A stretch of 23,884 nt of DNA from Pseudomonadota bacterium (GTDB lineage Bacteria > Myxococcota > UBA9042 > PHBI01): assembly GCA_005772945.1 (NCBI GenBank), contig SXIE01000446.1:1-23884 (forward strand), in the 5' to 3' direction. How positions within the stretch are numbered: position 1 is the first letter of the stretch; the number at the start of each line of letters is the position of its first letter. Below are positions 8,439 through 15,909 of this stretch, one piece after another. Made by a program: the position numbers and the translations under genes. The notes under the pieces were generated by a model, which was given only the letters and a program-made list of their open reading frames with translations, was not told the DNA's origin and searched no databases.

Positions 8439-9053
8439 GTGAAGATTCAATCGACGCTCATCGCTGCAGTCCTCGGTACCGTCGTATTCACGGCGCGTGC
8501 GGCTGATCCCAGCGAGCCCCGCCGCCCGGTGGCGCCGACACCGGCGAGCCCGCCCGAGCAGGACGAGGAGGATCTCTCGAAGATCCCCGACGCCAAGCTC
8601 GTGGAGAAGGCCAGCCGCTGCGTCAAGACGATGGAAGAGCAGCTCACGGACTCGTTCTACATGCTCGAGACGTCGGTCTCGTCCGGCGACGTGAGCGCCG
8701 CGCAAGCACGCAACGAAGCCATCACGGTGATGAAGGGGCTCGTGAAGCTCTCGGAGCAGAACCTCATCACGCTCAAGCAGCGCGCGGCCGAGAACGACCG
8801 CAAGCGCGTCGAGAACGAGTACATCAAGATCATGATCGCGTGCGCGAAGGTCGGCGAATACTACGCGCAGGTGAAGAGCGCCGTGAGCATCGGCATCGCC
8901 GCCCTCGAGCTGTCGTCGGTCGAGCGCCGCCTGACGTTCGTCGGCGTCCTGCCCATCCAAAACGATCTCTCGACGACCTTCTCGAGCACGAACACCTACT
9001 CGCCGATCATCACGGTGCCGACCGAGCCGATCAACGCGAGTCCCATCCTCTGA
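8439..9053 (+). CDS. Secreted helical protein (204 aa), unknown
   Basis: The GTG start is chosen by the GGAGGA box and by the resulting signal peptide (MKIQSTLIAAVLGTVVFTARA, cut before AD). A Pro/Glu-rich segment of about 25 residues follows. Then comes a mostly alpha-helical region (residues about 45-150) with two cysteines that could pair. The C-terminal tail is rich in Ser/Thr/Ile/Pro. No known motif was recognised. It is the first gene after the strong promoter and lies 82 bases ahead of the outer-membrane barrel gene, so a periplasmic accessory role for the barrel/OPX pair is a reasonable guess, not a demonstration. Bases 9054-9135 hold no gene and no clear terminator. Confidence 0.8.
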   Translation: MKIQSTLIAAVLGTVVFTARAADPSEPRRPVAPTPASPPEQDEEDLSKIPDAKLVEKASRCVKTMEEQLTDSFYMLETSVSSGDVSAAQARNEAITVMKGLVKLSEQNLITLKQRAAENDRKRVENEYIKIMIACAKVGEYYAQVKSAVSIGIAALELSSVERRLTFVGVLPIQNDLSTTFSSTNTYSPIITVPTEPINASPIL

Positions 9054-9135
9054 CCCTACGCCTCGCGGACGGGCGCCTCGCGCTTCGTCGCGCGCGAACT
9101 GTGCAGCCCGCAGGCCACGAGAAGCCCCGATCATC

Positions 9136-10524
9136 ATGCGAGAGTTCATGCACGCCCGCCTAGCCCTGCCGGCCTGGATCCAGAAAGCGATCGCCGCAGT
9201 GGCCTTCGTCGCCGCCGCCCTTCCCGGGGCGCGCGCGCAGACCTTCGAGCAGGGCGTCGGCGACCCCCGCATCATCAGCCCGGCGGGCCTGGGTCCGTCC
9301 TATTCGGGTCTCCTCGGTGCGGGCATCGGCCTGGTGTCGAAGAAACCGCGCTTCGGGCTTCAGGCCGGCGAGTTCGTGATCCAGCCGCACTTCTTCCTCG
9401 AGAGCGAGTACCGCACGAACTTCTTCCGCGTCGACGACCGCAACGGCGAGCCCGAGGGCGCCTTCTCGCTGCACGCGCGTCCCGGTGTCGCGCTGTTCAA
9501 TCCCGAGTTCGACACGGTCGCGTTCTCGCTGGGCCTCGATGTCGACGCCTTCATCCCCATCGGCAATGACAACGCGGCCAAGCAAACCAACGCCGGCGGC
9601 AAGGCCCAGATGTCGGTCGCCTTCTTCCCGAAGAAGGCCTTCACGCTGACGCTCTTCGACACGTTCGAGCGCACGCTCTGGACGCGTCCGCAGATCGGTA
9701 GCAACGCGAACCGCAACCACAATCTGGCCGGCGTCGACCTCGGCTTCCATCCCGGCGGCCGCGCGCTCGACTTCACGCTCGGCTATTCCTACGACCTGGT
9801 TCGCTACGACGAGATCGCGAAGATCAACACCGACAACCACAACGTCCGCCTGCTCGCGTCGTGGCGGTTCTATCCGATGACCTACGCGTTCCTCGAGTCG
9901 ATGGTGACGATCGCCGGCTACACCGAGGAGCCGTCCGCGGCCGAGGCCAAGGCCACCGGCAACTTCGTCGCGGGCATGCCGGTCAAGGTCTACCTGGGCC
10001 TCTCAGGCTACATCACCGAGCGCTTAGCCGTCCTGGCGCGCGCGGGCTACGGCAATAGCCTTCTCGACTCCGGCGAGAACTTCAACTCGTTCATCGGGCA
10101 GCTCCAGGTCAGCTGGCGTTTCGGCCCCAAGTCGATCCTCCACGTCGGCGTCGCACGCGACTTCGAGATGGCGCCGCTCGGCGGTTTTTCTCAGTACTTT
10201 CGAGCCTATACGCAGTTCACCCAGCGCATCGGCGAGCTGGTCGACCTCAACGTCGACTTCGCTTACGACCTACGCTCCTACGGCCTGTGGCAGCCCGCGC
10301 AAACCGCTGGCACCGTCACGATCGTGTCCGAGCCGAATCGCGCCGAGCACTGGATCCGCGCCGGTGCGCTCGTCGACTTCGACATCTCGCGCATCTTCGG
10401 CGCGACGCTCGGCTACCGCTACGACCGCGTCTTGAGCGACTTCCAGATCCAGTCCTCGGGCATCGTGAACTTCGTCGGCTACGAGGACCATCGCCTCTTC
10501 GCGACCCTCAATCTGCGCTACTGA
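9136..10524 (+). CDS. Outer-membrane beta-barrel protein (BBP2/Wzp-like porin), 462 aa
   Basis: The chain has a signal peptide (cut at GARA before QTFEQ) followed by about 420 residues of alternating amphipathic strands ending in an aromatic residue (ATLNLRY), the standard C-terminus of an integral outer-membrane barrel. Early strands (FVIQPHFFLESEYRTNFF) have the 'aromatic ... Y-x-x-N-x-F' look of putative beta-barrel porin 2 proteins. In Myxococcus such porins (EpsX, WzpX, WzpS, WzpB) pair with short OPX proteins to export polysaccharide. The next gene, one base away, is a short OPX protein, which strongly supports this role. GltA, GltB or GltH-type gliding barrels are the alternative given the upstream TPR cluster. 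An ATG at 9148 is a possible later start. Confidence 0.82.
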   Translation: MREFMHARLALPAWIQKAIAAVAFVAAALPGARAQTFEQGVGDPRIISPAGLGPSYSGLLGAGIGLVSKKPRFGLQAGEFVIQPHFFLESEYRTNFFRVDDRNGEPEGAFSLHARPGVALFNPEFDTVAFSLGLDVDAFIPIGNDNAAKQTNAGGKAQMSVAFFPKKAFTLTLFDTFERTLWTRPQIGSNANRNHNLAGVDLGFHPGGRALDFTLGYSYDLVRYDEIAKINTDNHNVRLLASWRFYPMTYAFLESMVTIAGYTEEPSAAEAKATGNFVAGMPVKVYLGLSGYITERLAVLARAGYGNSLLDSGENFNSFIGQLQVSWRFGPKSILHVGVARDFEMAPLGGFSQYFRAYTQFTQRIGELVDLNVDFAYDLRSYGLWQPAQTAGTVTIVSEPNRAEHWIRAGALVDFDISRIFGATLGYRYDRVLSDFQIQSSGIVNFVGYEDHRLFATLNLRY

Positions 10525-10525
10525 C

Positions 10526-11161
10526 ATGGTCGCGACCGGCCCGCGCGCAATGCTTGGTGTGCGTTGGATTGCGCTCCTCCTCGGGGTCGCGTCGGCGCGC
10601 TGTGCGTCGTGTGACTCGGCGCCGACGACCGGCTACGACAAGATGAACCTCGCCATCGCCGAGCAGATGGCGAAGGTCGGCCTCGGGCCGGGCGACGTCT
10701 TCGAGGTCGCGGTCTACGGCGAGCCGAAGCTGTCGGGGATCTTCCGCGTGTCCGCCGACGGCGCGATCAAGTATCCGCTCATCGATCGGGTGGTCGTCGA
10801 GGGCGCCAGCCCCAACGAGGTCGCGGCCGAGATTCAGCGTCGCCTGAAAGACGGATATCTGCGCGACCCGTCGGTGTCGGTCTTCGTCAAGGAGCTCAAC
10901 TCGAAGAAGGTGTTCGTGCTCGGCGAGGTGCAGCGCCCCGGGACCTTCCCGTACGCCTCGCAGATGAACATCGTCGAGGCGATCACGCTGGCGGGCGGCT
11001 TCAAGGACTCGGCGAACTCGAACAACGTGATCGTGACGCGCCACACGGCCGAGGGCGATCAGCGCGTGCCGCTGCCGGTCGAGAAGATCACGCAAGGGCG
11101 CGCGCCGAACTTCATCCTGCAGCCGGGCGACATCGTCTTCGTCCCCGACACGCTGCTCTGA
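10526..11161 (+). CDS. Short polysaccharide export protein (OPX/Wza family, class 3-like)
   Basis: The ATG is one base after the barrel stop. Residues about 1-25 are a hydrophobic export signal; Cys26 or Cys29 could be a lipidation site, but neither lipobox is canonical. Residues about 50-125 match the Poly_export domain (GLGPGDVFEVAVYGEPKLSG, then IKYPLIDRVVVEGASPNEVA). Residues about 130-205 match one SLBB domain (VFVLGEVQRPGTFPY, ITLAGGF, LQPGDIVFVPD). At 211 aa it lacks the C-terminal region that forms the Wza outer-membrane helical pore. In M. xanthus such short OPX proteins need a separate porin, here presumably the upstream barrel. No glycosyltransferase, Wzx, Wzy or Wzc gene is in the window, so the polymer is unknown. 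It overlaps the DnaJ gene (TGATG). Confidence 0.9.
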   Translation: MVATGPRAMLGVRWIALLLGVASARCASCDSAPTTGYDKMNLAIAEQMAKVGLGPGDVFEVAVYGEPKLSGIFRVSADGAIKYPLIDRVVVEGASPNEVAAEIQRRLKDGYLRDPSVSVFVKELNSKKVFVLGEVQRPGTFPYASQMNIVEAITLAGGFKDSANSNNVIVTRHTAEGDQRVPLPVEKITQGRAPNFILQPGDIVFVPDTLL

Positions 11162-12282
11162 TGCCGGAGGCGCCGCCGCACTGGTACGCCGTTCTCGGAG
11201 TGCCGGTCGGGGCCGACGCCGAGGCGCTCCGCCGCGCCTATCGCGAGCGCGCGGCACGCTGGCATCCGGATGCAAATGGCGGCGACGCGGCCGCGGAGGC
11301 GCGCTTCAAGGTGATCGCGCAGGCCTGGGAGGTCCTTGGGGATCCGGAGCGCCGAGCGATCTACGACGCGGTGCGCGCCGGGTTCGCCGAGCGGCAGATG
11401 GAGGCTGCGCTCGCCGCGGGCGGGTTTCTCGATCGCCTCTTCGGCGTCTCGGAGCGCGCGCCCGAGGCGGGGAGGAATCGGCGCCTACGGCTTGTCGTTC
11501 CGGTCGCCGAGGTCATTCGTGGGGACGAACGCGTGGTCGAGCTGCCGGACGACGAGACGTGCGCGCACTGCGGTGGGCTCGGCACCGCGGCCGACGAGGT
11601 CCCATGTGCGTGCGAGTCGTGTGGCGGGCGCGGCGAGGTCGTCGCGCGACCCGTGATGCGGGCGACCTGGGTGATGTGCCCGAGCTGCGCGGGGCGCGGG
11701 TTCCGGCCGCGGGTCGGCTGTGGCGCGTGCGAGGGCCGGGGCCGTACGCCCGTGATCCAGCGCCTGGTCGTGCCGATCCCGGCGGGCGTCCGAGAGGGCC
11801 AGACGCTGCGCGTGGCGGGCGCCGGGGAATGGCCGCTGGGGGGTTCCGCGGGCGGTCCGCGCGGTGATCTGTGGATCGAGGTGTCGGTCGCGCCCGATCC
11901 GCGCTTTCGCGTGGACGGCGAGGACGTCGTGCACGAGCGTGCGGTGCCTGTGTGGCTGGCGCTGGCGGGCGGGCGCATCGCGGTGGAGACCGCCTGGGGC
12001 GAGGTCGAGGTCGAGGTGCCGGCGGGTTCGCGCGAGGACGACCGCCTGCTGCTCGCGGGCTGGGGTGTCGGGCGGCGAGGAAATCAGTTGGTACACCTAC
12101 GAATCGAGTGGCCGACGGCGCTGACGGCGGACGAGCGCGCGGGCCTCCGGGGCTGGGGCGAGGCGCTGCCGGCGGCGCGCTTTCCGCGGAGCGTCGGGGA
12201 TGCGGCCGGGACGGGGTCGGCTGATCGTGCGGGGCGCGAGGGGCGCGAGCGGCGCGGCGAGCGCGGGGAGCATCGGCCATGA
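11161..12282 (+). CDS. DnaJ-family Hsp40 co-chaperone (373 aa), no Gly/Phe linker
   Basis: Residues 6-70 are a J domain with the HPD motif intact at 35-37, needed to stimulate DnaK ATPase. Residues 105-133 begin the substrate-binding C-terminal domain. Four complete CxxCxGxG zinc motifs follow (Cys134/137, 151/154, 173/176, 187/190). The rest is the C-terminal barrel (RLVVPIPAGVREGQTLRVAG). The Gly/Phe-rich linker usual in type I DnaJ is replaced by a short Ala/Glu-rich helix, and the C-terminus is short with a Gly/Arg/Glu tail. It is probably a paralogue rather than the main DnaJ, which normally sits with dnaK or grpE. The gene is cytoplasmic yet embedded in an envelope operon, with overlaps on both sides (TGATG, ATGA). 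Copy d of the TTGGTACACC motif lies in its 3' part. Confidence 0.9.
   Translation: MPEAPPHWYAVLGVPVGADAEALRRAYRERAARWHPDANGGDAAAEARFKVIAQAWEVLGDPERRAIYDAVRAGFAERQMEAALAAGGFLDRLFGVSERAPEAGRNRRLRLVVPVAEVIRGDERVVELPDDETCAHCGGLGTAADEVPCACESCGGRGEVVARPVMRATWVMCPSCAGRGFRPRVGCGACEGRGRTPVIQRLVVPIPAGVREGQTLRVAGAGEWPLGGSAGGPRGDLWIEVSVAPDPRFRVDGEDVVHERAVPVWLALAGGRIAVETAWGEVEVEVPAGSREDDRLLLAGWGVGRRGNQLVHLRIEWPTALTADERAGLRGWGEALPAARFPRSVGDAAGTGSADRAGREGRERRGERGEHRP
12088..12099 (+). repeat. Dispersed motif, copy d (TTGGTACACCTA)
   Basis: An AT-richer near-palindromic motif inside the DnaJ gene. The wider match runs 12080-12105: GAAATCA, then GTTGGTACACC, then GAATCG. It is read as TTG-GTA-CAC-CTA, all but CAC being rare codons here. 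See the finding on the dispersed motif. Confidence 0.55.
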
Positions 12283-13838
12283 GCGGGACGCGCGTCGCGG
12301 TGACGCTCCTGGTGCTCGTGTCCGACGTGCTTGGATGTGGGAGCGCGCGGCCGCAGCCGGCGCCGCTGCTCGATCCGACGGCGCTCGCCGAGGTCGTCGG
12401 GGACGGCGAGAGCAACGGCTCAGACGAGGTCAGCACGTTCGAGTCGGCCGACGGCGGCCTGGGGGACAGGAGCGATGGCGGGCCGACCGAGCCCGAGGTC
12501 GTCATGCTCGATCCGCGTCCGCTGTTCGCGGCGGCGTGCGAGCTGGCGACGGTGGAGCCCGATCCGGCCGCCTGTCTTGCGGCGGCGGCGCTGTTGGCGC
12601 TCGCGCCGGATCTGACGCCCGAGGAGCGCGCCCGCGTCGAGCTCGCGGCGGCGCGCGCGAACGCGTGGAATCAGGTCGACGCGCGGGCGGTGGGTGTGCT
12701 CTTGCCGCTGAGCGGGGACTACGCGCGCCTTGGCAAGCGGGCGCTTGCGGCGCTCGAGCTGGCCTTCGACGGTGCGACCGGCGTGCGGCTGGTCGTGCGC
12801 GATACGGGCGGCGATCCGGTGCGGGCGGCGGCGGCGGCCGAGGCGCTCGTCATGGAGGAGCACGTGGCGGTCGTGCTCGGGCCGATCGGGCGCAAGGAGA
12901 CCGCGGCCGCGCTCGAGGTGCTGCGGCGCTTCCGCGTTCCGGTGCTGCCACTCGCGAGCGCCATGCCCGCGGCGGCGCTTGCGCCAGGGCTCGACGACGT
13001 CGCGTTCAAGACGCGCGCGAGCCCGGAGGAGCTGACGGAAGCGCTGGCCAAGCACGCGCGCAGCGAGCTCGGAGCCGCGCGCCTGGCGATCCTGGGGCCC
13101 GACACCGATGTCGGCCTGGAGCTCGCGAACGGGATGGCGGCGGCCTTCGCGCGCCTCGGCGGGACGGTCGTGCGCGTCGTCGCCTATGATACGCACACCA
13201 AGGATTTTCATCCGATCGTCAAGCAGCTGGCGGGGCTCCCGGCGAGTCTGAAGAAGCCCACCAAGACCACGCCCAAGGTCGACTTCGACGCGCTCTTCAT
13301 CCCCGAGCAGGCGCTGGTCGTTCGGCGCCTGGCGCCGTTTCTCGAGTTTTGGCGCATCGCGCCGCGCACGCGGCCCGGCGGTCCGGGTGTGCAGTACCTT
13401 GGGGGCAGCGGCTGGAACCAGGTGAGCATCGTCGATCATGCGGAGCGTCTTACCGAGAACGCGGTGTTTGCCGACGTCGTCGATCCCGCGTGGGCCGATC
13501 CGGCCGCCGCGGATTTCGCGCGGCGCTTTCTGGCCCGAACCCAGCTCAAGCCGTCGGCGGTCGAGGCCGAGGTGTTCGACGCAGCGAGCCTCCTGCGGGA
13601 TGCGCTGACGGGCCTCGCGGGCGCGGACCATGCGGTTCGCAAGCTGCTGCGCGCGCGGCTCGGCTTCGCGCGGATGCGGCCCGGCGTGACCGGATTCATG
13701 GTCGTGGTCGGTGGTCGGGTGCTGCCGCGCGTGACGCTCTCGACGGTGATGGGCGACGTCCTTCGGCGGCGTCTGAGCGAGAGCGAGGAGCGGTCGCTGC
13801 GATCGCCGCCGCGCGCGCCGAACGCGGGGCGGCCGTAA
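12279..13838 (+). CDS. Lipoprotein with periplasmic-binding-protein fold, LpoA-like (519 aa)
   Basis: The ATG overlaps the DnaJ stop (ATGA). Residues 1-20 are a lipoprotein signal with lipobox V-L-G-Cys20. An Asp/Glu/Ser/Gly-rich linker spans about 35-75, and an Ala/Leu helix hairpin spans about 78-130. A type I periplasmic-binding fold then begins at VGVLLPLSGDYARLGKR (about 143) and continues with VVLGPIGRKETAAA and LAILGPDTDVG. The same order, helical region then Peripla_BP-like domain, is seen in proteins annotated as penicillin-binding-protein activators (LpoA/YraM). It may regulate peptidoglycan synthesis or bind a ligand; an ABC-transporter receptor is less likely because no transporter genes are nearby. 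No enzyme motif is seen. It is coupled to thiL by TAATG. Confidence 0.82.
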   Translation: MSGTRVAVTLLVLVSDVLGCGSARPQPAPLLDPTALAEVVGDGESNGSDEVSTFESADGGLGDRSDGGPTEPEVVMLDPRPLFAAACELATVEPDPAACLAAAALLALAPDLTPEERARVELAAARANAWNQVDARAVGVLLPLSGDYARLGKRALAALELAFDGATGVRLVVRDTGGDPVRAAAAAEALVMEEHVAVVLGPIGRKETAAALEVLRRFRVPVLPLASAMPAAALAPGLDDVAFKTRASPEELTEALAKHARSELGAARLAILGPDTDVGLELANGMAAAFARLGGTVVRVVAYDTHTKDFHPIVKQLAGLPASLKKPTKTTPKVDFDALFIPEQALVVRRLAPFLEFWRIAPRTRPGGPGVQYLGGSGWNQVSIVDHAERLTENAVFADVVDPAWADPAAADFARRFLARTQLKPSAVEAEVFDAASLLRDALTGLAGADHAVRKLLRARLGFARMRPGVTGFMVVVGGRVLPRVTLSTVMGDVLRRRLSESEERSLRSPPRAPNAGRP

Positions 13839-14875
13839 TGGGGCCAGTGCCTTCGGTGGAGGACGCGTGGATTGGGCGCCTGCTCGCGCGGATCCCGCAC
13901 GCTCCGACCCCGGCCGGGCCGGGCGACGATGCGGCGGTGATCGCGCCCGACAGCCTGACGCGCGTGGTCACCAGCGATGCGCTCGTCGAGGGCGTGCACT
14001 TCGTGCGGTCGCATCCGCCGCTGGCGCTCGGCTGGAAGACGCTGGCGGTGAATCTCTCGGACGTGGCCGCGATGGGCGCGACGCCCGAGGCGTTCACGCT
14101 GTCGATGGCGCTGCCGGACGACCTGGATCCGGCCTGGCTCGATGGGTTTGCCGAGGGGCTCGGGGACTGCGCGCGCTGGGCCGGGGTCGTCATCGCGGGC
14201 GGCGACACGGTGCGCAGTCCGGGGCCGCTCTTCTTCTCGGTGACGGCCTGGGGGGCGGCGCCGACGGTGAACGTCTTGACGCGCACCGGCGGCCGGGCGG
14301 GCGATCGCGTGATGGTCGCGGGGCCGATCGGACGCGCGGGGATCGGGCTGCGTGCGTGGCTCGCCGATCCGACGGTCGACGCCCTCGCGCGTGCGTCGGG
14401 GGCGCTGCGCGAATGCTTGGAACACCAACTATCTCCGCGACCGCCGCTCTGGGCGGGCCCCTGGGCGCTGGCTCAGGGGGCGCACGCGGGGATGGACCTG
14501 TCGGATGGCCTCGCGGCGGACTTGCCACGGTTGGCCGCGGCGAGCGGCGTGAGGCTCGTCGTCGACCTCGCGGCGCTGCCGGCGGATCCGGCGCTGGTCG
14601 GCGTCGAGGCCGCGACGCGCGCTGCGTTCGGCGAGGACTATGGGCTGGTCGTGCTCGTTCCGCCGGCGCTCGAGGCGACGTTCGCCGCGCGCGGGTTTGG
14701 TGCGATCGGCGCGGCGCGCGCGCCTGAGGTGTCCGAGGGGCAAGGCGGGCCCGGGGTCGTCTGGCGCGACGGGGCGCGGGATGTCTGGGTGGCGCCGGAT
14801 TTCGAGCACTTTGCGCGGCGCGCGCACGAAGCGTTTTCCGATGCGCCGCCTCATGCCATCGTGCCGCCACGATGA
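13838..14875 (+). CDS. thiL: Thiamine-monophosphate kinase ThiL (345 aa)
   Basis: ThiL phosphorylates thiamine monophosphate with ATP to thiamine diphosphate, the active cofactor. Family signatures are in order: GDDAAVI (residues 29-35), SDALVEGVHF (46-55), NLSDVAAMGA (72-81, metal-binding Asp), GGDT (121-124) and GMDLSDGLAADL (218-229). Length is typical. The ATG at 13838 sits in TAATG with the upstream stop, and it removes the long non-homologous extension that an open frame upstream would give. It overlaps the lipid-kinase gene by ATGA. No other thiamine gene or TPP riboswitch is visible, so its placement in an envelope operon is not a pathway grouping. Dispersed-motif copy a lies at residues 192-198. 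Confidence 0.95.
   Translation: MGPVPSVEDAWIGRLLARIPHAPTPAGPGDDAAVIAPDSLTRVVTSDALVEGVHFVRSHPPLALGWKTLAVNLSDVAAMGATPEAFTLSMALPDDLDPAWLDGFAEGLGDCARWAGVVIAGGDTVRSPGPLFFSVTAWGAAPTVNVLTRTGGRAGDRVMVAGPIGRAGIGLRAWLADPTVDALARASGALRECLEHQLSPRPPLWAGPWALAQGAHAGMDLSDGLAADLPRLAAASGVRLVVDLAALPADPALVGVEAATRAAFGEDYGLVVLVPPALEATFAARGFGAIGAARAPEVSEGQGGPGVVWRDGARDVWVAPDFEHFARRAHEAFSDAPPHAIVPPR
14417..14428 (+). repeat. Dispersed motif, copy a (TTGGAACACCAA)
   Basis: Lies inside thiL, wider match 14411-14433 (GAATGC before, CTATC after). It is read TGC-TTG-GAA-CAC-CAA-CTA-TCT; TTG, CAA, CTA and TCT are rare in the surrounding GC-rich genes. The arms TTGG and CCAA are perfect inverted repeats. Confidence 0.6.
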
Positions 14876-15909
14876 CCGACCGCGACGCCATTCGCGCCTA
14901 TGTCGACCGCTGCGAGCCGAACGCGCGCGTGCACCTCGGGCTCCTCTCGAACCCGCTGGCCCGCACCAACTGGCAGTCGGTCGGGCATCGCCAATTGCGC
15001 GAGCAGCTGCCCGATCCGTCGAGCGCCCTCGAGACCGGATCGCTCAGCGATCTCGTTCCGGCCTTCGAGCGCCTCCTCTTTCGCGAGCGCGTGAATGTCC
15101 TGGTCCTGAACGGCGGCGACGGAACGATCCATCACGCGCTCAACGCGGCCGTGTGCGTCACGCGCCGCGCCGCCGAGACCGTCGGCCACCACGTGCCGCT
15201 GCCGCTCTTTCTCTTCGTCAACGGCGGCGGCATGAACATGCTCGCGCGCGTCTTCGGCTCGCGCGGACACCCCGTCCGAACGCTCCGGCGCTTCCTCGGG
15301 AAGCTGCGTGGGGCGCGCTTCGGGACGCTTCCCAAGCGTGCGGTGCCGCTGCTCGCGGCGCGCGAGCCCGACGGCTTCGAGCGCCTCGGCTACATCTTCG
15401 GATCGGAGCTCGTCTTCAACGCCCTCACGATGTACGAGCGCTTCGGCCAGGGCTACCCCGCGCTCGTGCGCTTCCTCTGGGAGGTCGCGGCCGGCTACAC
15501 GCTTCACACCGAGCTCTGGCACCAGTTCGGGCACCTGCTCGAGGCGCCCGAGACACCGCTCGTCATCGACGATACGCACTATGCGCACTACACCTCGGTC
15601 GTCGCGACCACCGTCCCGCTGCAGCTCGTCAAGGGCCTCGTGGGCACCCTCCGCACGACCGCCTATCCCACCATGATGAACGCCGTCGCGGTCCTGCCGA
15701 CCGACAAGGGCGAGGTCATCCGCCTCATCCCGCACCTCATGCGTGGCGCGAAGGCCGACGGGATCCAGTACGCGCGCAGCGTGCGACGCATGGTCCTCCA
15801 CGGCGCCTACACGCTCGACGGCGAGCGCTTCGATCGCCACGAGCGCGACCGTGCCGCGCCGCTCGAAATCGTTGGTACACAACATATCGTCTGGGGGGTG
15901 GTGCCGTGA
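14872..15909 (+). CDS. Diacylglycerol-kinase-family lipid kinase (345 aa)
   Basis: The N-terminal half has the DAGK/sphingosine-kinase catalytic fold: LLSNPLA (residues 24-30), NGGDGTIHHALN (80-91) with the nucleotide-binding GGDGT, and VNGGGMNMLAR (116-126), matching the usual 'GTxNxxAR' loop. The beta-rich C-terminal half is typical in size but has no obvious signature. Members phosphorylate diacylglycerol or related lipids, or act on glycerolipids in envelope biogenesis; the substrate cannot be read from the sequence. No transmembrane segment is present, so it is probably cytoplasmic or membrane-peripheral. It is coupled to both neighbours (ATGA at the start, GTGA at the end). Dispersed-motif copy c lies eleven codons before the stop. 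Confidence 0.87.
   Translation: MTDRDAIRAYVDRCEPNARVHLGLLSNPLARTNWQSVGHRQLREQLPDPSSALETGSLSDLVPAFERLLFRERVNVLVLNGGDGTIHHALNAAVCVTRRAAETVGHHVPLPLFLFVNGGGMNMLARVFGSRGHPVRTLRRFLGKLRGARFGTLPKRAVPLLAAREPDGFERLGYIFGSELVFNALTMYERFGQGYPALVRFLWEVAAGYTLHTELWHQFGHLLEAPETPLVIDDTHYAHYTSVVATTVPLQLVKGLVGTLRTTAYPTMMNAVAVLPTDKGEVIRLIPHLMRGAKADGIQYARSVRRMVLHGAYTLDGERFDRHERDRAAPLEIVGTQHIVWGVVP
15872..15883 (+). repeat. Dispersed motif, copy c (TTGGTACACAAC)
   Basis: Lies near the 3' end of the lipid-kinase gene, wider match 15865-15889 (GAAATCG, TTGGTACACAAC, ATATCG). It is read ATC-GTT-GGT-ACA-CAA-CAT-ATC, a run of AT-ending codons unlike the rest of the gene. Confidence 0.5.

Noticed and set aside
9054..9135. 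GC-rich inverted repeat (TCGCGC...GCGCGA) before the barrel gene
   Set aside because: Short CG-rich inverted repeats are expected by chance at this GC content and no T-run follows.
10182..10216. AT-richer patch with unusual codons in the barrel gene
   Set aside because: It encodes an ordinary aromatic barrel strand and does not match the dispersed motif or any repeat; too little to report as a signal.
12420..13631. Minus-strand frame opposite the LpoA-like gene, and other long Arg/Ala-rich frames at 11.3-14.9 kb
   Set aside because: Composition is that of shadow frames; the plus-strand genes have clear family motifs and coupled starts.
14640..15905. 861-aa frame extending the PKD lipoprotein upstream
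   Set aside because: It overlaps the lipid kinase entirely; the GTG at 15906 gives a lipoprotein signal and the usual GTGA coupling.
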